Origin: Nemertoderma westbladi
Lineage: Eukaryota; Xenacoelomorpha; Nemertodermatida; Nemertodermatidae
NCBI GenBank assembly: GCA_032718475.1
Contig: JAUCBJ010008170.1
Span: 1 to 34,507 of the forward strand
DNA: 34,507 bases
Direction of reading: 5' to 3'
Shown here one piece after another: positions 17,933 through 27,370 of the stretch (the stretch's first letter is position 1; the number at the start of each line of letters is the position of its first letter). The translations under genes and the position numbers were made by a program. The notes below the pieces were generated by a model, which saw only the letters and a program-made list of their open reading frames with translations, did not search any database and was not told where the DNA came from.

Positions 17933-19123
17933 ATGAAACACGGCGAGGTAGATGGAGGTAGAGGTCAAACAATGGCGACAAGCACCACAGGAGCGAAGAG
18001 AAGGGGAACGGTACTAATCGGGCTGGTACCGGTGAGGGTAAGAGGAGAAAGCGGCCAGTCAGTCACGACATTGATGTTGGTCGACAGTGGAGCAGGGTTC
18101 ACGCTAGTGGAGAATTGGGTGGCCGAAGAGATAGGGTTGCAGACGAGGCCAAGCAAAATGGCGGTAACTACTATCTCCAATAAGGACGAGGTCATGAGAA
18201 TGAAAATGGGGCGTTGCGAGATATCAGCGATAACACCAGGGTGCGGCTATGGGGCTACCATCGAACCCATCCGAATAATAGAATCGATTAATATTAACAC
18301 CAGGCGACCCACGAAGATCGAGCAATACCGGTACCTGGACAACATCGATTTCTCCATGCCCGCGCTGGATGTCCCGAAAGTATCTCTCATAGTCGGCATG
18401 GACTGCCCGACAGCCCACGAGAGACTACAGACCATTTTCGGCGATGACAGGGAGCGAGACCAGATGGCCATTCTCACGCCATTTGGATGGACGCTCACTG
18501 GCCCAATTAAGACGAAGACACCGTTTGGTGTGTCCGAGACATCAGGGTGCATGCTGTCCGGCACTGTTGAGGACATAGAAGAGAAACCAATGACAGGCGA
18601 TGGGGAGGACCCATACGAGAAGCAGCCTGAGGAAGGATACCAGGAGTTGGGGATGGGTATGGATCTGGAACCACGCATAGTGGAGCGTGGTGAAAGGGTG
18701 GAGGATAAGTCCAGAAGAATACCGCCGATAGATAAGTCAGGAGGAGAAGCAACAGCAAGAGAGTGGGTGGAGGAGAATGGATTCGATGCAGAGGACCTAG
18801 AGGCGATGGGATGGAACAAGGATATTCCTGGCAAGTGTGGGTGTGAGGATGGGGTAGAGTGGATGGTGGGATGTCCGGAGAGATGTCTGGAACAGACGCC
18901 GGTCCGGTTGAGAGGCATGCTGGTGAGGAGGAGGTCGAGTAAGAAGTCAAGGTGGAAAGGGAGAGGATGTGGGAAGACTAGACCAAAGGCGGAGAAGGCG
19001 ATGATGAAGCGTGACAATGGAGGCGTGTTGTACATGCACATGGGGCTGGCAGAGTGCGAAGGGGCATTAAATGGTAAGCCATTATGCATACCGAAGGATG
19101 ACCAGGGGTCATCGGGGGCTTGA
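17933..19123 (+). CDS. A17-type aspartic peptidase domain (BEL/Pao) with unusual C-terminal extension
   Basis: Counted from ATG 17933 the frame has 396 codons, but it is in frame with the Gag zinc region upstream and was probably part of one Gag-Pro polyprotein. Residues ~28-195 are the peptidase: LMLVDSGAGFTLVE carries the catalytic DSG at 51-53, SLIVGMDCP is near 151-159, and TPFGWTLTGP is at 182-191, a hallmark of the A17 family. It would cleave the polyprotein in the particle. A reverse transcriptase should follow; instead residues ~200-396 are acidic, then Cys-rich (KCGCEDG, GCPERCLE) and basic, with no polymerase motif I can find. The catalytic core looks intact. The extension is unrecognised. 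Confidence 0.8.
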   Translation: MKHGEVDGGRGQTMATSTTGAKRRGTVLIGLVPVRVRGESGQSVTTLMLVDSGAGFTLVENWVAEEIGLQTRPSKMAVTTISNKDEVMRMKMGRCEISAITPGCGYGATIEPIRIIESININTRRPTKIEQYRYLDNIDFSMPALDVPKVSLIVGMDCPTAHERLQTIFGDDRERDQMAILTPFGWTLTGPIKTKTPFGVSETSGCMLSGTVEDIEEKPMTGDGEDPYEKQPEEGYQELGMGMDLEPRIVERGERVEDKSRRIPPIDKSGGEATAREWVEENGFDAEDLEAMGWNKDIPGKCGCEDGVEWMVGCPERCLEQTPVRLRGMLVRRRSSKKSRWKGRGCGKTRPKAEKAMMKRDNGGVLYMHMGLAECEGALNGKPLCIPKDDQGSSGA

Positions 19124-19681
19124 TGAAGATGACATGAAGGGTGGCATTCTACCACCAAGTGACGACAAGATAAAGGGTGGCATTCTGCTACCAGGGGACC
19201 ATGAGGAGATCAGTAAGGTGACGGAAAGACCCGATTTTAGGGTGGAGAAGAGGAGAAGGTCGATTCCAAGAGAGTTGGAATTGACAAGAAGAGCGGGGCG
19301 AAGATTAAGAGGACCTACAGGGGCACATTGGGAGAGTTGCCTGCTGGAAGAATTTCCCTTAGGTTGTTGAGTCGTCCAATAAGTTGGACTGAGGGGGATG
19401 AAGATGGAAGAATTAGGTCGGTGGAAGTGGGGATTGGAGGAAAGATAGGGGCCAAAGATAGGAAAACCTACAGGAGGGCGGTAGGAAAGTGTTGCCTATT
19501 GGAAGGGTCGCCTTAGAGTTTATTCATCCAATATATTGGACTGAGGGGGTGGGAATGAGGGCGAGACGCCCTTCCCACATATAAAAACAAAAAAATAAAC
19601 AAGCAAAATAATAAAATAAGTAGTAATAGTAGTAGTAGGTAGTACATAGTGGTAAGGTACATAGCAAGTATCAAAGAACCA
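19124..19681 (+). other. Degenerate continuation after the peptidase
   Basis: It contains two imperfect copies of a short coding-like unit: GGGTGGCATTCT twice (19139 and 19174), and a ~165-bp unit beginning AAGAGTTGGAATTGACAAG/AGATAGGGGCC that ends in TTGAGTCGTCCAATAAGTTGGACTGAGGGGG (19366) and again TTTATTCATCCAATATATTGGACTGAGGGGG (19517). Frames are broken. I see no reverse transcriptase motif. Confidence 0.4.
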
Positions 19682-20066
19682 GTGGACACTGAGGGCGCCA
19701 CGTAGTGAGTGGAATTGAAGGGTATGTACACATACCATAGTAGTAGTAGTAGTGTTCATAGTACCGTAGAAGTTGTGGGCACTGAGGGCGCCACGTAAGG
19801 AAGTAAAGGGTATGTACACATACCATAGTAGTAGTAGCAGGGTACATAGTACCGTAGAAGTAGTGGGCACTAAGGGCGACACGTAAGGAAGTAAAGGGTA
19901 TGTACACATACCATAGTAGTAGTAGTAGGGTACATAGTACCGTAGAAGTTGTGGGCACTGAGGGCGCCACGTAAGGGAGTAAATGGTATGCACACATACC
20001 ATAGTAGTAGTAGTAGGGTACATAGTACCATAGGGCTTGTGGGCACTAAGAGCGCCATGAAGGGAA
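19682..20066 (+). repeat. 88-bp minisatellite, ~4.4 units
   Basis: Units start at 19682, 19775, 19863, 19951 and 20039 (spacing 93, 88, 88, 88). Each has a GTGGGCACTGAGGGCGCCAC core, a near-perfect hairpin GGTATGT-AC-ACATACC, a (TAG)n run and GGTACATAGTACCGTAG. It separates the peptidase frame from the exonuclease frame. The long open frames on the minus strand here are by-products of the repeat. Confidence 0.9.
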
Positions 20067-20561
20067 GAGGGGGGCACGTGGGTACAGCAGGACAGACCGT
20101 GTAGGCTGCACAAGACAGACTACTGTACCGCACTCCCCATAGTGTAAGTATAGGTTATTTGTTACTGGGCCAGAAAGCTGTCTGGTAAGAAGTTAGCGTA
20201 GTAAAATTATAGCTAGCCTTCCCTGTATACAAAGTAGAAGGGTTATCTAAGTTAAAATAACCCGCTGACAGTTGTTAATAGCACAGGGAGATTGAAAAAT
20301 AAATAATATTAGAAATAAAATTAATAAATTATAGCAACTGGAGGGAGGGTGTTCTAGAATTATAATTAAAGTAACTGACAAAATTTACAAATTAAGAAAA
20401 GTTGGCACTTTGGGGGGGGGTATATTTGGAAATATACGAAAAAAATTAGAATCTAGGAGGTAGGCCATTACTGAACGGAACACAGAACACCATGTTTAAC
20501 GGCACTCATCCAAATTGAGCCTTTGTAAGGCCCCACCAATTAGGTGAGCGCGGGAAAGTTC
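20067..20561 (+). other. Untranslated spacer before the exonuclease ORF
   Basis: No coding frame supported. It contains a G9 run (20412-20420) and a small hairpin TATATTTGGAAATATA (20421-20436). It may be a promoter or internal leader for the downstream ORF, but no specific motif can be claimed. Confidence 0.35.
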
Positions 20562-21756
20562 ATGATGGCGGAGAGGTTAGTAAAGAACAGAAAGGCGGAG
20601 AAGACTGGAAAGGAGTTACTAGTGGACTTCACGCAGAGGCATCCGGAGGAGAAGACGAGAGGATACTACAAACTGCTACCGAAGGGTCACAAAGCGCACG
20701 CACTACAGAACCAGTTTAGGGAGATGCATGAGAGACGACTGGTCGGGACCTACGGGACACCGTCGTTGGACAACATGATCCTCAAGCATTTTCGCTACAT
20801 AGTAAAGGGAGAGGAGGCGAAGTTCGGGATACCGAAGTATCCGAGGGAACCACCGAGGAAGGAGTGGAGGAGGTTTGTAGAATCAGTGAACAGGGGCAGG
20901 TACATGGTCCTAGACGATGGAGGGACTGTGGAAGACGATGATGGCTCGAGAAGAGGGTCGGCGGGATCGGCTAGAACCATACTACTGCATTTGCCCGCAC
21001 CAAACGGAGATAACTTTCTATTCGATCTGGGGACCTACGGGAAGAAGAGAGGGCCGAAGTTGAACCAGTTGCCGAGGGTGGTGCAGGACCTAGTGAGACA
21101 GAAGACTATGGTTAAGGTGGGATCGGCGATCTGCGATGATGTGGACAGGATAATCGGACCGGAGACCCCCAAACTCCTGGACATGCAAGTGGTCTATATG
21201 GCTATGACAGAGCCAGAGGGGTTGGGATTGGTAGAGAACACGGGACATTGTGGAGCAGTGGTGATGGGCCAGCTCATGGGGCTCGTCTGCCACAAGCCGA
21301 TGGACTGGGGCAAGTTCCGAGACGAGTACGGAGCGGAACTCGTGAACTCGCTGAAATGGGGAGCGAGGCCAGGGAAGCAGGAGGTATATCAGTTCCGAAG
21401 GGGAGCGATAAAGATATATCAGAAGAGATATATCTTGCAGGAGGATTGGATAATGATAGGTTTATTAAACCTATTCATGGCCATGGTTATCGGAAGAGAG
21501 CCGACAACGTTTCTGCTATCAGGAGCACCTCTAAATCACAGGAGTGCCTTTAAGGTGGCCTTTGAGGGTCTTGTAGACCACCCAGGGCTGAAGGGCGAGT
21601 CGGTGTACTACAATGGCTGACACCTAGTGGACAGAGAGGTGGACACACCGTACAAGAGGTGGAAGAAGTTGGAAGCGGATAGAGTCGAGGAGAGGAGACT
21701 GGAGGAGGTCGCAAGGAGAGAACGGAGGGAGGCTGCCGAGAGAGAAGCGGATATAA
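20562..21756 (+). pseudogene. WRN/RNase D-like 3'-5' exonuclease-fold protein with coiled-coil tail (one in-frame stop)
   Basis: I start at ATG 20562 (MMAERL; the frame is open 18 bases further to a GTG). Residues ~1-110 are basic and unrecognised. Residues ~112-290 follow the WRN/RNase D (DNA_pol_A_exo1) fold: RYMVLDD for Exo I, TILLHLPAPNGDNFLFDL as the next strands, PRVVQDLV helix, KVGSAICDDVDRI for Exo II (185-197), LLDMQVVYMA, then WGARP (266) and VYQFRRGAIKIY for Exo III. The second acidic residue of Exo I and the Exo III Asp are not where expected (LDDG; YQFRRG), so it may bind nucleic acid without cutting it. TGA at 21618 ends the frame, but the same frame continues as an E/R-rich coiled coil to 21756, where AAG|GTGAG resembles a splice donor. 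Its place in a BEL-type element is unusual. Confidence 0.65.
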
Positions 21757-21757
21757 G

Positions 21758-22954
21758 GTGAGAGGAATACGAGTTCGAAGCCCAGAACAGCTTCTGGATG
21801 AGCTGAGGTGGCGATCGGAGACCTCAGGCGAGTTTCTGGAGGACAAACTGGGATGGATGGAAGCATCACCGAAACAGTCGACATCGGGATTGCAAGTAAT
21901 ACCCATACCAGGGGGCTCCGGAGGCGATTTTGCAAGGAAGAGACCGAGGGAGCAGGAAGGGTGGAAGGTCATGGGTGGAAACCAAGGCGGAAAGGGACAC
22001 AGTGGATCTACCAGGTTACCGGGTTCGGGTCCACTCCCGGTGAGGGAGGAGGATGACAACGAGTTCGGGGAGATGCTGCCCATTGAGAGAATCGGCCACT
22101 CAGATACGGACTGGGTGTGCGGGAGAGTGGTGACGGCCAGCGGGGCGAGAGCCTTCTGGGACAAACCCGCCAAGCGGGCCTGGGAGCACGAGAAGCCGGC
22201 GATGGATTTCGCAGCAAGTACAATCAGGTTGGGCGAGCAACCGGGAATGGCACCACGGGTAGTGTTTGGGGAGACGATGCCGAGGGTGGAGGAAGACGTC
22301 GACATGGGTAGGGACCACAGCGTCCAGATGTTTGCCTATCAGCGGCTCCATAGACCCAGGAGACCACACGAGGCAAAGGACGACTTGGGGCGGGACGCAT
22401 TGATACACCGCTGTGATTACTGTGGGAGACTAACCCACCAGGAAAAGAGCTGCTTGTATCGATTCCAGAAGGGGACGACCTGTCTCTACTGCCACGAGTC
22501 GACCCATAGGATGGGTGCATGTCCGAGGCTGCACAACCGATGCTCAAAGTGCAACTTTCGAGGGCACTATGGGCGCCAGTGCGATTGGATGGACGACGAA
22601 GAGAAGTTCAGGATCTTCCAGGAGTGGGCCGACGTCGGTGTCATGACATGGCAGTGGATGAAGGCCCAGGAGTTCCGGTGGGGCTTTTTTAATATCAATC
22701 CGGGAGCCCACCAGGTGATTATCAAGAGGAGACTGCCATTTACATATCAGGAGGTAGCGACAGCGGCATCGTATGGAGGAGTCATTAACACTCAGAGATA
22801 CTTGGATAGATGGTCGCCAGAAAACAGGGTCGAGTTCAGGGACTTTGTGGCGGAGCACATGCTGTGGGCGATGAAAATGATCCTGTGGGACGCTACCAGG
22901 GGGAAACAGGAGGGACACTCGGAGGGGCCACCTGCAAAGCGATACTGGAAGTAG
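21758..22954 (+). CDS. Triple CCHC zinc-knuckle protein of the BEL-like element
   Basis: The frame opens at 21758 (GTG); the first ATG is 21857, so it is probably the downstream part of the exonuclease protein, reached by splicing or a lost frame. Residues ~1-215 (from 21758) are hydrophilic. Then come three knuckles of exact CX2CX4HX4C spacing: C219-C222-H227-C232, C242-C245-H250-C255 and C262-C265-H270-C275. After them is a Trp/Arg-rich helical region (FRIFQEWADVGVMTWQWMK..., RRLPFTYQEVATAASYG, VEFRDFVAEHMLWAMKMIL). CCHC knuckles bind single-stranded nucleic acid, as in retroelement nucleocapsids, but here they lie far 3' of Gag. TAG 22952 ends it, yet the frame reopens at once for 54 basic codons to TAG 23117, rich in K/R (GRKRPRKDDDRGK). 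I do not recognise the non-knuckle parts. Confidence 0.75.
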   Translation: MRGIRVRSPEQLLDELRWRSETSGEFLEDKLGWMEASPKQSTSGLQVIPIPGGSGGDFARKRPREQEGWKVMGGNQGGKGHSGSTRLPGSGPLPVREEDDNEFGEMLPIERIGHSDTDWVCGRVVTASGARAFWDKPAKRAWEHEKPAMDFAASTIRLGEQPGMAPRVVFGETMPRVEEDVDMGRDHSVQMFAYQRLHRPRRPHEAKDDLGRDALIHRCDYCGRLTHQEKSCLYRFQKGTTCLYCHESTHRMGACPRLHNRCSKCNFRGHYGRQCDWMDDEEKFRIFQEWADVGVMTWQWMKAQEFRWGFFNINPGAHQVIIKRRLPFTYQEVATAASYGGVINTQRYLDRWSPENRVEFRDFVAEHMLWAMKMILWDATRGKQEGHSEGPPAKRYWK

Positions 22955-23119
22955 ATAACACCTGCGCCCAAAGAACCAAAGATGGGGCTTAGCAAGACAG
23001 TAACGGCAAGAATGAGGAGTCTCAGGGAGGACAAGCCAGAGGGAAGGAAGCGGCCCAGAAAAGACGACGACAGGGGCAAAGAACTCAGATGGTTCCCGAA
23101 GACAGGAGGAGCGAACTAG

Positions 23120-23818
23120 AACTCAGGGACAGAGATGTGGGTGTGCCTGGCAGGCACCACATGTAGGGTAAAGTACGAACTCCTAAGTGGTTATAATTAA
23201 GTGCAATTGATATGTACATATATAAGATAACTAATTAATAATAAAAATATAATCAATGTAAGTACTATAGTCATATATAACCTTTTCCAACTAGCTACTG
23301 GGATTGGGGACCACTTGACTACGACAGGAGGACGAGACATTAGACGGATCCCATTTCTCAAGTGCGGCCGCACTGATGAGAATGTGGGAGCCTGACAGGA
23401 GGGAACAGAGAATGAAACAAAATATTGGTTGAGTACAGGGGAATCGGGGGAAGTATGGAGAGGAGGTGTTGGCATGTGTAGAAGTGAAAGGAGTGCAATT
23501 CAAGTGTGGGGAGCGAGCAGTGGGAGAGGATGAGGGACCGAAGGGACAGCAAGGTCCGTGAAGAAGATTTGAGTAAGGTTAAAGAAAAATTGTGTGGAGC
23601 GTGAGCACAATAGTCTCAAACAGAGACACCAGATGCCTCGGTGTAACATAGATCGCGATTGCACCAAGGCTGGGTAGTAATAACACACCCAGGGGGGGGC
23701 GGTCTGGAAAGCCGACCCCGAGAAAAGAACTCCACCCCACACCCAATATTCGGTTGGGTTCCAGCGGAATTGAAGCGCACTTAAGGTTGATGCTATCTTC
23801 TCACCGGGAAGATAGCAT
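23120..23818 (+). other. 3' untranslated part of the BEL-like element
   Basis: No supported gene. A small AT-rich patch lies at 23195-23290, purine-rich sequence follows to 23620, and a GGGGGGGCGG run at 23693. It ends in the stem-loop next to the polypurine tract. Confidence 0.4.
23790..23818 (+). repeat. Stem-loop directly 5' of the polypurine tract
   Basis: ATGCTATCTTC (23790-23800) and GAAGATAGCAT (23808-23818) are exact complements around a 7-base loop TCACCGG; the G-rich polypurine tract begins at the next base. Confidence 0.85.
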
Positions 23819-23826
23819 GGGGGGAG
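23819..23826 (+). promoter_or_regulatory. Polypurine tract (plus-strand primer site)
   Basis: GGGGGGAG abuts the TG that starts the 3' LTR, as expected for the RNase H-resistant primer of plus-strand synthesis in LTR elements. Confidence 0.75.
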
Positions 23827-24485
23827 TGTAAGCGGATTCAATTCCCTTACATTACCCACCCGAAAATGGGACCAGTGGCATTTTACCAATTGGCGATACG
23901 AGATTACCAATAATAATCTCGCCTCATAACCAACTCGGGGGGGGGCGACACAGGCCCTAAAGCCACAGAGAGAGGTGAGAGGTCAGCTAGTCGAACCCAG
24001 AAGTAGTAGTAGTAGAACCCAGCTAGTCGAGGCTAGCGGCAGGGGGTAACACCTACAGGGAGTGCCAAATTGACAATTAGTATATAAGCCAATAGCGGGC
24101 AGGGGAGCACGTGGGGAAAGGTAGGAAAGCATCCATTGTGTAGCAAAGGCCAAAGTAGAGTAGAGGTGAAACCAATATGTATGTGTATAAATCATATAGT
24201 TATCCTGATTACTGATTTACCGGTCAGTTCATTAATCACATAGTTAGGGACTGGCAATAGTTTAGACTACCATTTCATATACTGCTGTTATCATTCTGTA
24301 TTGCAATTTATACTATTATCTGTTATACATACTGTGCTATTATCATTGGAACATTAACAACGAGAAACACAAACTCTGTTATTTTCCCTACGGCCTTCGG
24401 CCAAAGATATTAGTTCAGCACCCCAGCAGCAAAGTGACGCGTACAACCTAACCTGGTCGGGATCATTGAACTCAATCCCGTTACA
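23827..24485 (+). repeat. 3' LTR of the BEL-like element
   Basis: 659 bp, TG..CA. It matches the 5' LTR apart from scattered substitutions, a shorter G run (9), and a local AGTAGTAGTAGTAG insertion with duplicated GAACCCAG/AGCTAGTCGA pieces at 23978-24018. It gives the uninterrupted form of the site where the LINE fragment entered the 5' LTR (TACATACTGT near 24327). Confidence 0.9.
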
Positions 24486-24802
24486 ATAATAATCATAGCA
24501 CTATAATTTAGTAAATAAATTTATAGAAAATATAGACCTATACGTATGTATATATATATAAGTATGTATGCGTATGTATATATTGACATAAAACTGTGTG
24601 GTCATTTTTTGAGCGCATTGAAACTAATGCTTCCATGTCGCTAAAATCTAAAAACGGTGTTAAATTTAGACCCAGTGGTTCAGAGAGCAGGCAATCAAGT
24701 AATACATGTTATGTTGCTCTCTCTGGACGACCAAGTTATCACAGTGACATACTCTTGGAATCTCAGGGTATTCTACTCAACCAGACTGTTTCCATATGGA
24801 GG
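24486..24802. other. Flank and 3' end zone of the old LINE
   Basis: ATAAT at 24486-24490 is the right target duplicate of the BEL-like element. A TATG/TATA microsatellite occupies 24540-24590 and may be the simple-sequence tail of the old minus-strand LINE. No gene is called. Confidence 0.45.
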
Positions 24803-27367
24803 TTATGAGAAATAAGTTGCAATTTGGTAAATGCTAGCCATAAAAGAGAATAAGTATAATTTTAGTAAGAAATCTTTTCCATGCGGTAGATACCCAACTT
24901 CAATTGGCGGTAGACCTAGCTCAGCCAAGCAAATATCGTTGGGGGTCTGTATGCGGACTCCTAAGAGGCACTTTACAAGCTTGATGTAGACTTTGTTCAA
25001 GCTATGTAGGTCATTTTTAAACCCATATTCACATCCGTAGAGAAGCGTACTCATTACACACGCTTCAAATTCTCTTAATTTCAGGCGAAAAGGCATAGCA
25101 CTATTGTTCATACAAAAAATTGAAAACTTGTTTATGTCCTCTGTACATCACTCTACTTGTATAGATAAAACCCATTTTAATCGATCATCTTCAGTGAAGG
25201 GTGATCCTAAGTATATATAGCTAGTACAATGTGCGATTTTTATAGATTCGAATATCATATCAACTCTACCAGAGGCATAACGATATAACGAAAAATTTAG
25301 TTTTTTTTCCAATAATTGCCATACCAGAAATTTTACAGAACTCTAAAACACAGTTGAACTTTTTGATACACATTGACAGATTGACAGGCATTGGTAGATA
25401 AGAGTATGGTGTCGTCCATAAACAATAATATATGCACAAAACCTAGAAACACATTGCGTTGAATAGCTTTACGTAACATAATAACCATTCGATTTACATA
25501 AAGGCAAAATAATAGGCTGCTAGTTGGTGCTCCTTGTCTTACTCCTAAAGTTGAAATTATATACACATTGGATTTGAGTACGTTTTTGGTACAGGTATAT
25601 GTGCGTTTTAGTGCTAACAGCATAACTTTACCACAGCCTAATTCTTTGAGACAATTAATAAGAGCATCTCATGGCACACGATCATAGGCTTTAGAGAACT
25701 CTATGAAAATTACAAACAACTTTAGTTTTTTGCAACTGCAAGGTCAATCAAGAAACGTAAAGTGACAATCTGCACTATACAACTACACCCTCTTTGTGCA
25801 CCAGCTTGACATTTGTCAAACGAGCACCAGATTGCAAGATCAGCACAAATGAGCAGGTCATACAATTTGGCTATTAAGTTCAGTATACTAATACTATGGC
25901 AGTTACCGCAACACACACAATCTGCTCCCAGATTTAAACAGGATTACAAGTTTAGTACTAGACAATCCTAATGGGTACCAAAAGTTACTAAACACAATTT
26001 TAAAAATACTTAGGAAGAAAATTAACCAATTTCCAGGCAAATTACCAAAGAAACCTGGGTTTATACCTAAGTAGCTCTTATTTGTGTTCAGGCTGCTGAG
26101 GACGTGAGCAAATTCACTCTTGGTAAAATGATCATCTAGGATAGGCAAGTAAGGGTGTATTTTCAATGTCAAAGTTTGGAGTACTATCTTTCACATTGTC
26201 TCCTAGCAGACCTCTGAAATGATTGGTGAATTCGGATTCGCTCGGGGTGTCCCGTTCTTTCTCGATGCAATGATTTCCTTTCCAGTTGATCCCAATCAAG
26301 ATCTTGGCAAAATCATTGCAGTCCAGTAGATGTTGCCATCGGTTACTGAGTGGGCCCCATGACTCTGTTGTTTCAGTTCCGGATTTTGAAACAGATTTAG
26401 CAGCGGCCGAGTTTATAGTATCAGTTGCCTCACCAAGTACTCATTCGACGTCATCTAGGTTGTCTAGGTCATCAAGTTCATGTCTGGTGGCGTTGTAGTT
26501 ATTAGGATGTCACTAAAACGAGTCATGTTCACCCAATATGAGTAGGGCTTCCTTTTGTTTCGGGACGATGTGTCGTAGCCTTTGTAAATGAGCTGTAATC
26601 TCCTAACATGGAAGAGTGGTTGGATAGATGATCCCAGTTGTTACAGGGAAAGATGTCGAGCTTTGATTTGAGGCAAATCGCACCATGATCTGATATACAC
26701 ACTGAACTGTCTATCAAAACGCTATTGATATCTTTCACCATGTTGCTTGATGCCATGGCAAGATCTACCTCCGAAACCCAATGCTGACCTTTCCTGTAGG
26801 ACAACCCTCCACCTAAACAGTTTCCATCCTGATTCAGATAATTGAGAACTGTAGTCCCTGTCTCTACAAATTGCGTTTAGTACTCATCCACTTTCGTTTA
26901 CTCTATAGTCTACAACATCACTGTAGCAATAACCCAAATTACCCATATCTTCAGAGAGGTCAGGAAATATCACTCTCCAATTGAAGTCGCCTACAACTAT
27001 ATTCCTGTCACCGAGTCCTGAGAGAACCTTTTTCATGCAAAAAACTGAAGGAACTGGGTTCAAAGAATGGCGATTCCTTCGGTATGATGTAACACCCTCC
27101 AATATAAATATTCTAGCAACAGGCTAGATTGAACCATATTTGACCTTCTATGCCTAGTTCCAGATTAATTAAATGCCTATCTAAGTCGGGTTTAATAAGT
27201 AGCATAATACCTCCTCGGTGTGAGTGTTTAGAAGGGTTGTGGTATAATTTAAAACCTGGAACATATAGCTGAGCTGGTGATTTCATTTCTAGTATGAATA
27301 CAATGTCAAAGTTCTGAATAAATTCTAGTGTTTTATCGTCTAATAGTTTTTCACGTACGGCACACAT
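24803..27367 (-). pseudogene. Old LINE ORF2 (APE endonuclease + reverse transcriptase), decayed
   Basis: Reading the minus strand from 27367 downward gives, in broken frames, the order of an APE-type LINE ORF2. The endonuclease start reads AVREKLLDDKTLEF and NFDIVFILEMKSP, followed by GGIMLLIKP. Near 26990 is VVGDFNWRV (catalytic Asp/Asn), and near 26700 SEVDLAMASS and ISDHGAICLK (the SDH motif). RT pieces are FTKSEFAHVLSSLNTNKSYLG (26110), GVRQGAPTSSLLFCLYVN (~25540) and LLFMDDTILLS (~25400), the active-site DD. The C-terminal FEACVMSTLLYGCE lies near 25060. Frameshifts and stops are frequent, so it is inactive and much older than the LINE inserted in it. Confidence 0.8.
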
Positions 27368-27370
27368 ATT

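Larger units (their letters stand above)
12727..24485 (+). mobile_element. BEL/Pao-type LTR element carrying an exonuclease/zinc-knuckle cargo; RT and IN not found
   Basis: The element is bounded by LTRs beginning TGTAAGCGG and ending ..CA, flanked by ATAAT at 12722-12726 and 24486-24490. A purine tract GGGGGGAG (23819-23826) precedes the 3' LTR. No tRNA-complementary TGG.. primer site is obvious after 13687. Coding order on the + strand: acidic/charged Gag N-terminus, coiled coil, Asn-rich and short-repeat regions, Gag core of the DUF1759 type, a Cys/His zinc-binding region, A17-type aspartic peptidase, 88-bp minisatellite, WRN/RNase D-like exonuclease fold, coiled coil, three CCHC knuckles and a basic tail. 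I found no reverse transcriptase, RNase H or integrase on either strand. Several stops and indels suggest an inactive, non-autonomous copy. The LTRs differ at a few percent of positions, and a truncated LINE sits in the 5' LTR. Confidence 0.8.

Noticed and set aside
18247-19158. 303-codon minus-strand ORF
   Set aside because: It is the antisense of the A17 peptidase frame, which has clear family motifs; the minus frame is Ser/Pro-rich with none.
19520-20133. Long overlapping minus-strand ORFs rich in Tyr, Thr and Leu
   Set aside because: They translate the 88-bp minisatellite and its (TAG)n runs; no independent coding evidence.
21550-22305. 251-codon minus-strand ORF
   Set aside because: Antisense of the frame leading to three exact CCHC knuckles; composition is that of a purine-strand complement.
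23366-23374. GCGGCCGC (NotI site) as a sign of cloning-vector contamination
   Set aside because: The surrounding sequence continues the element normally and no vector sequence is present; a chance match.
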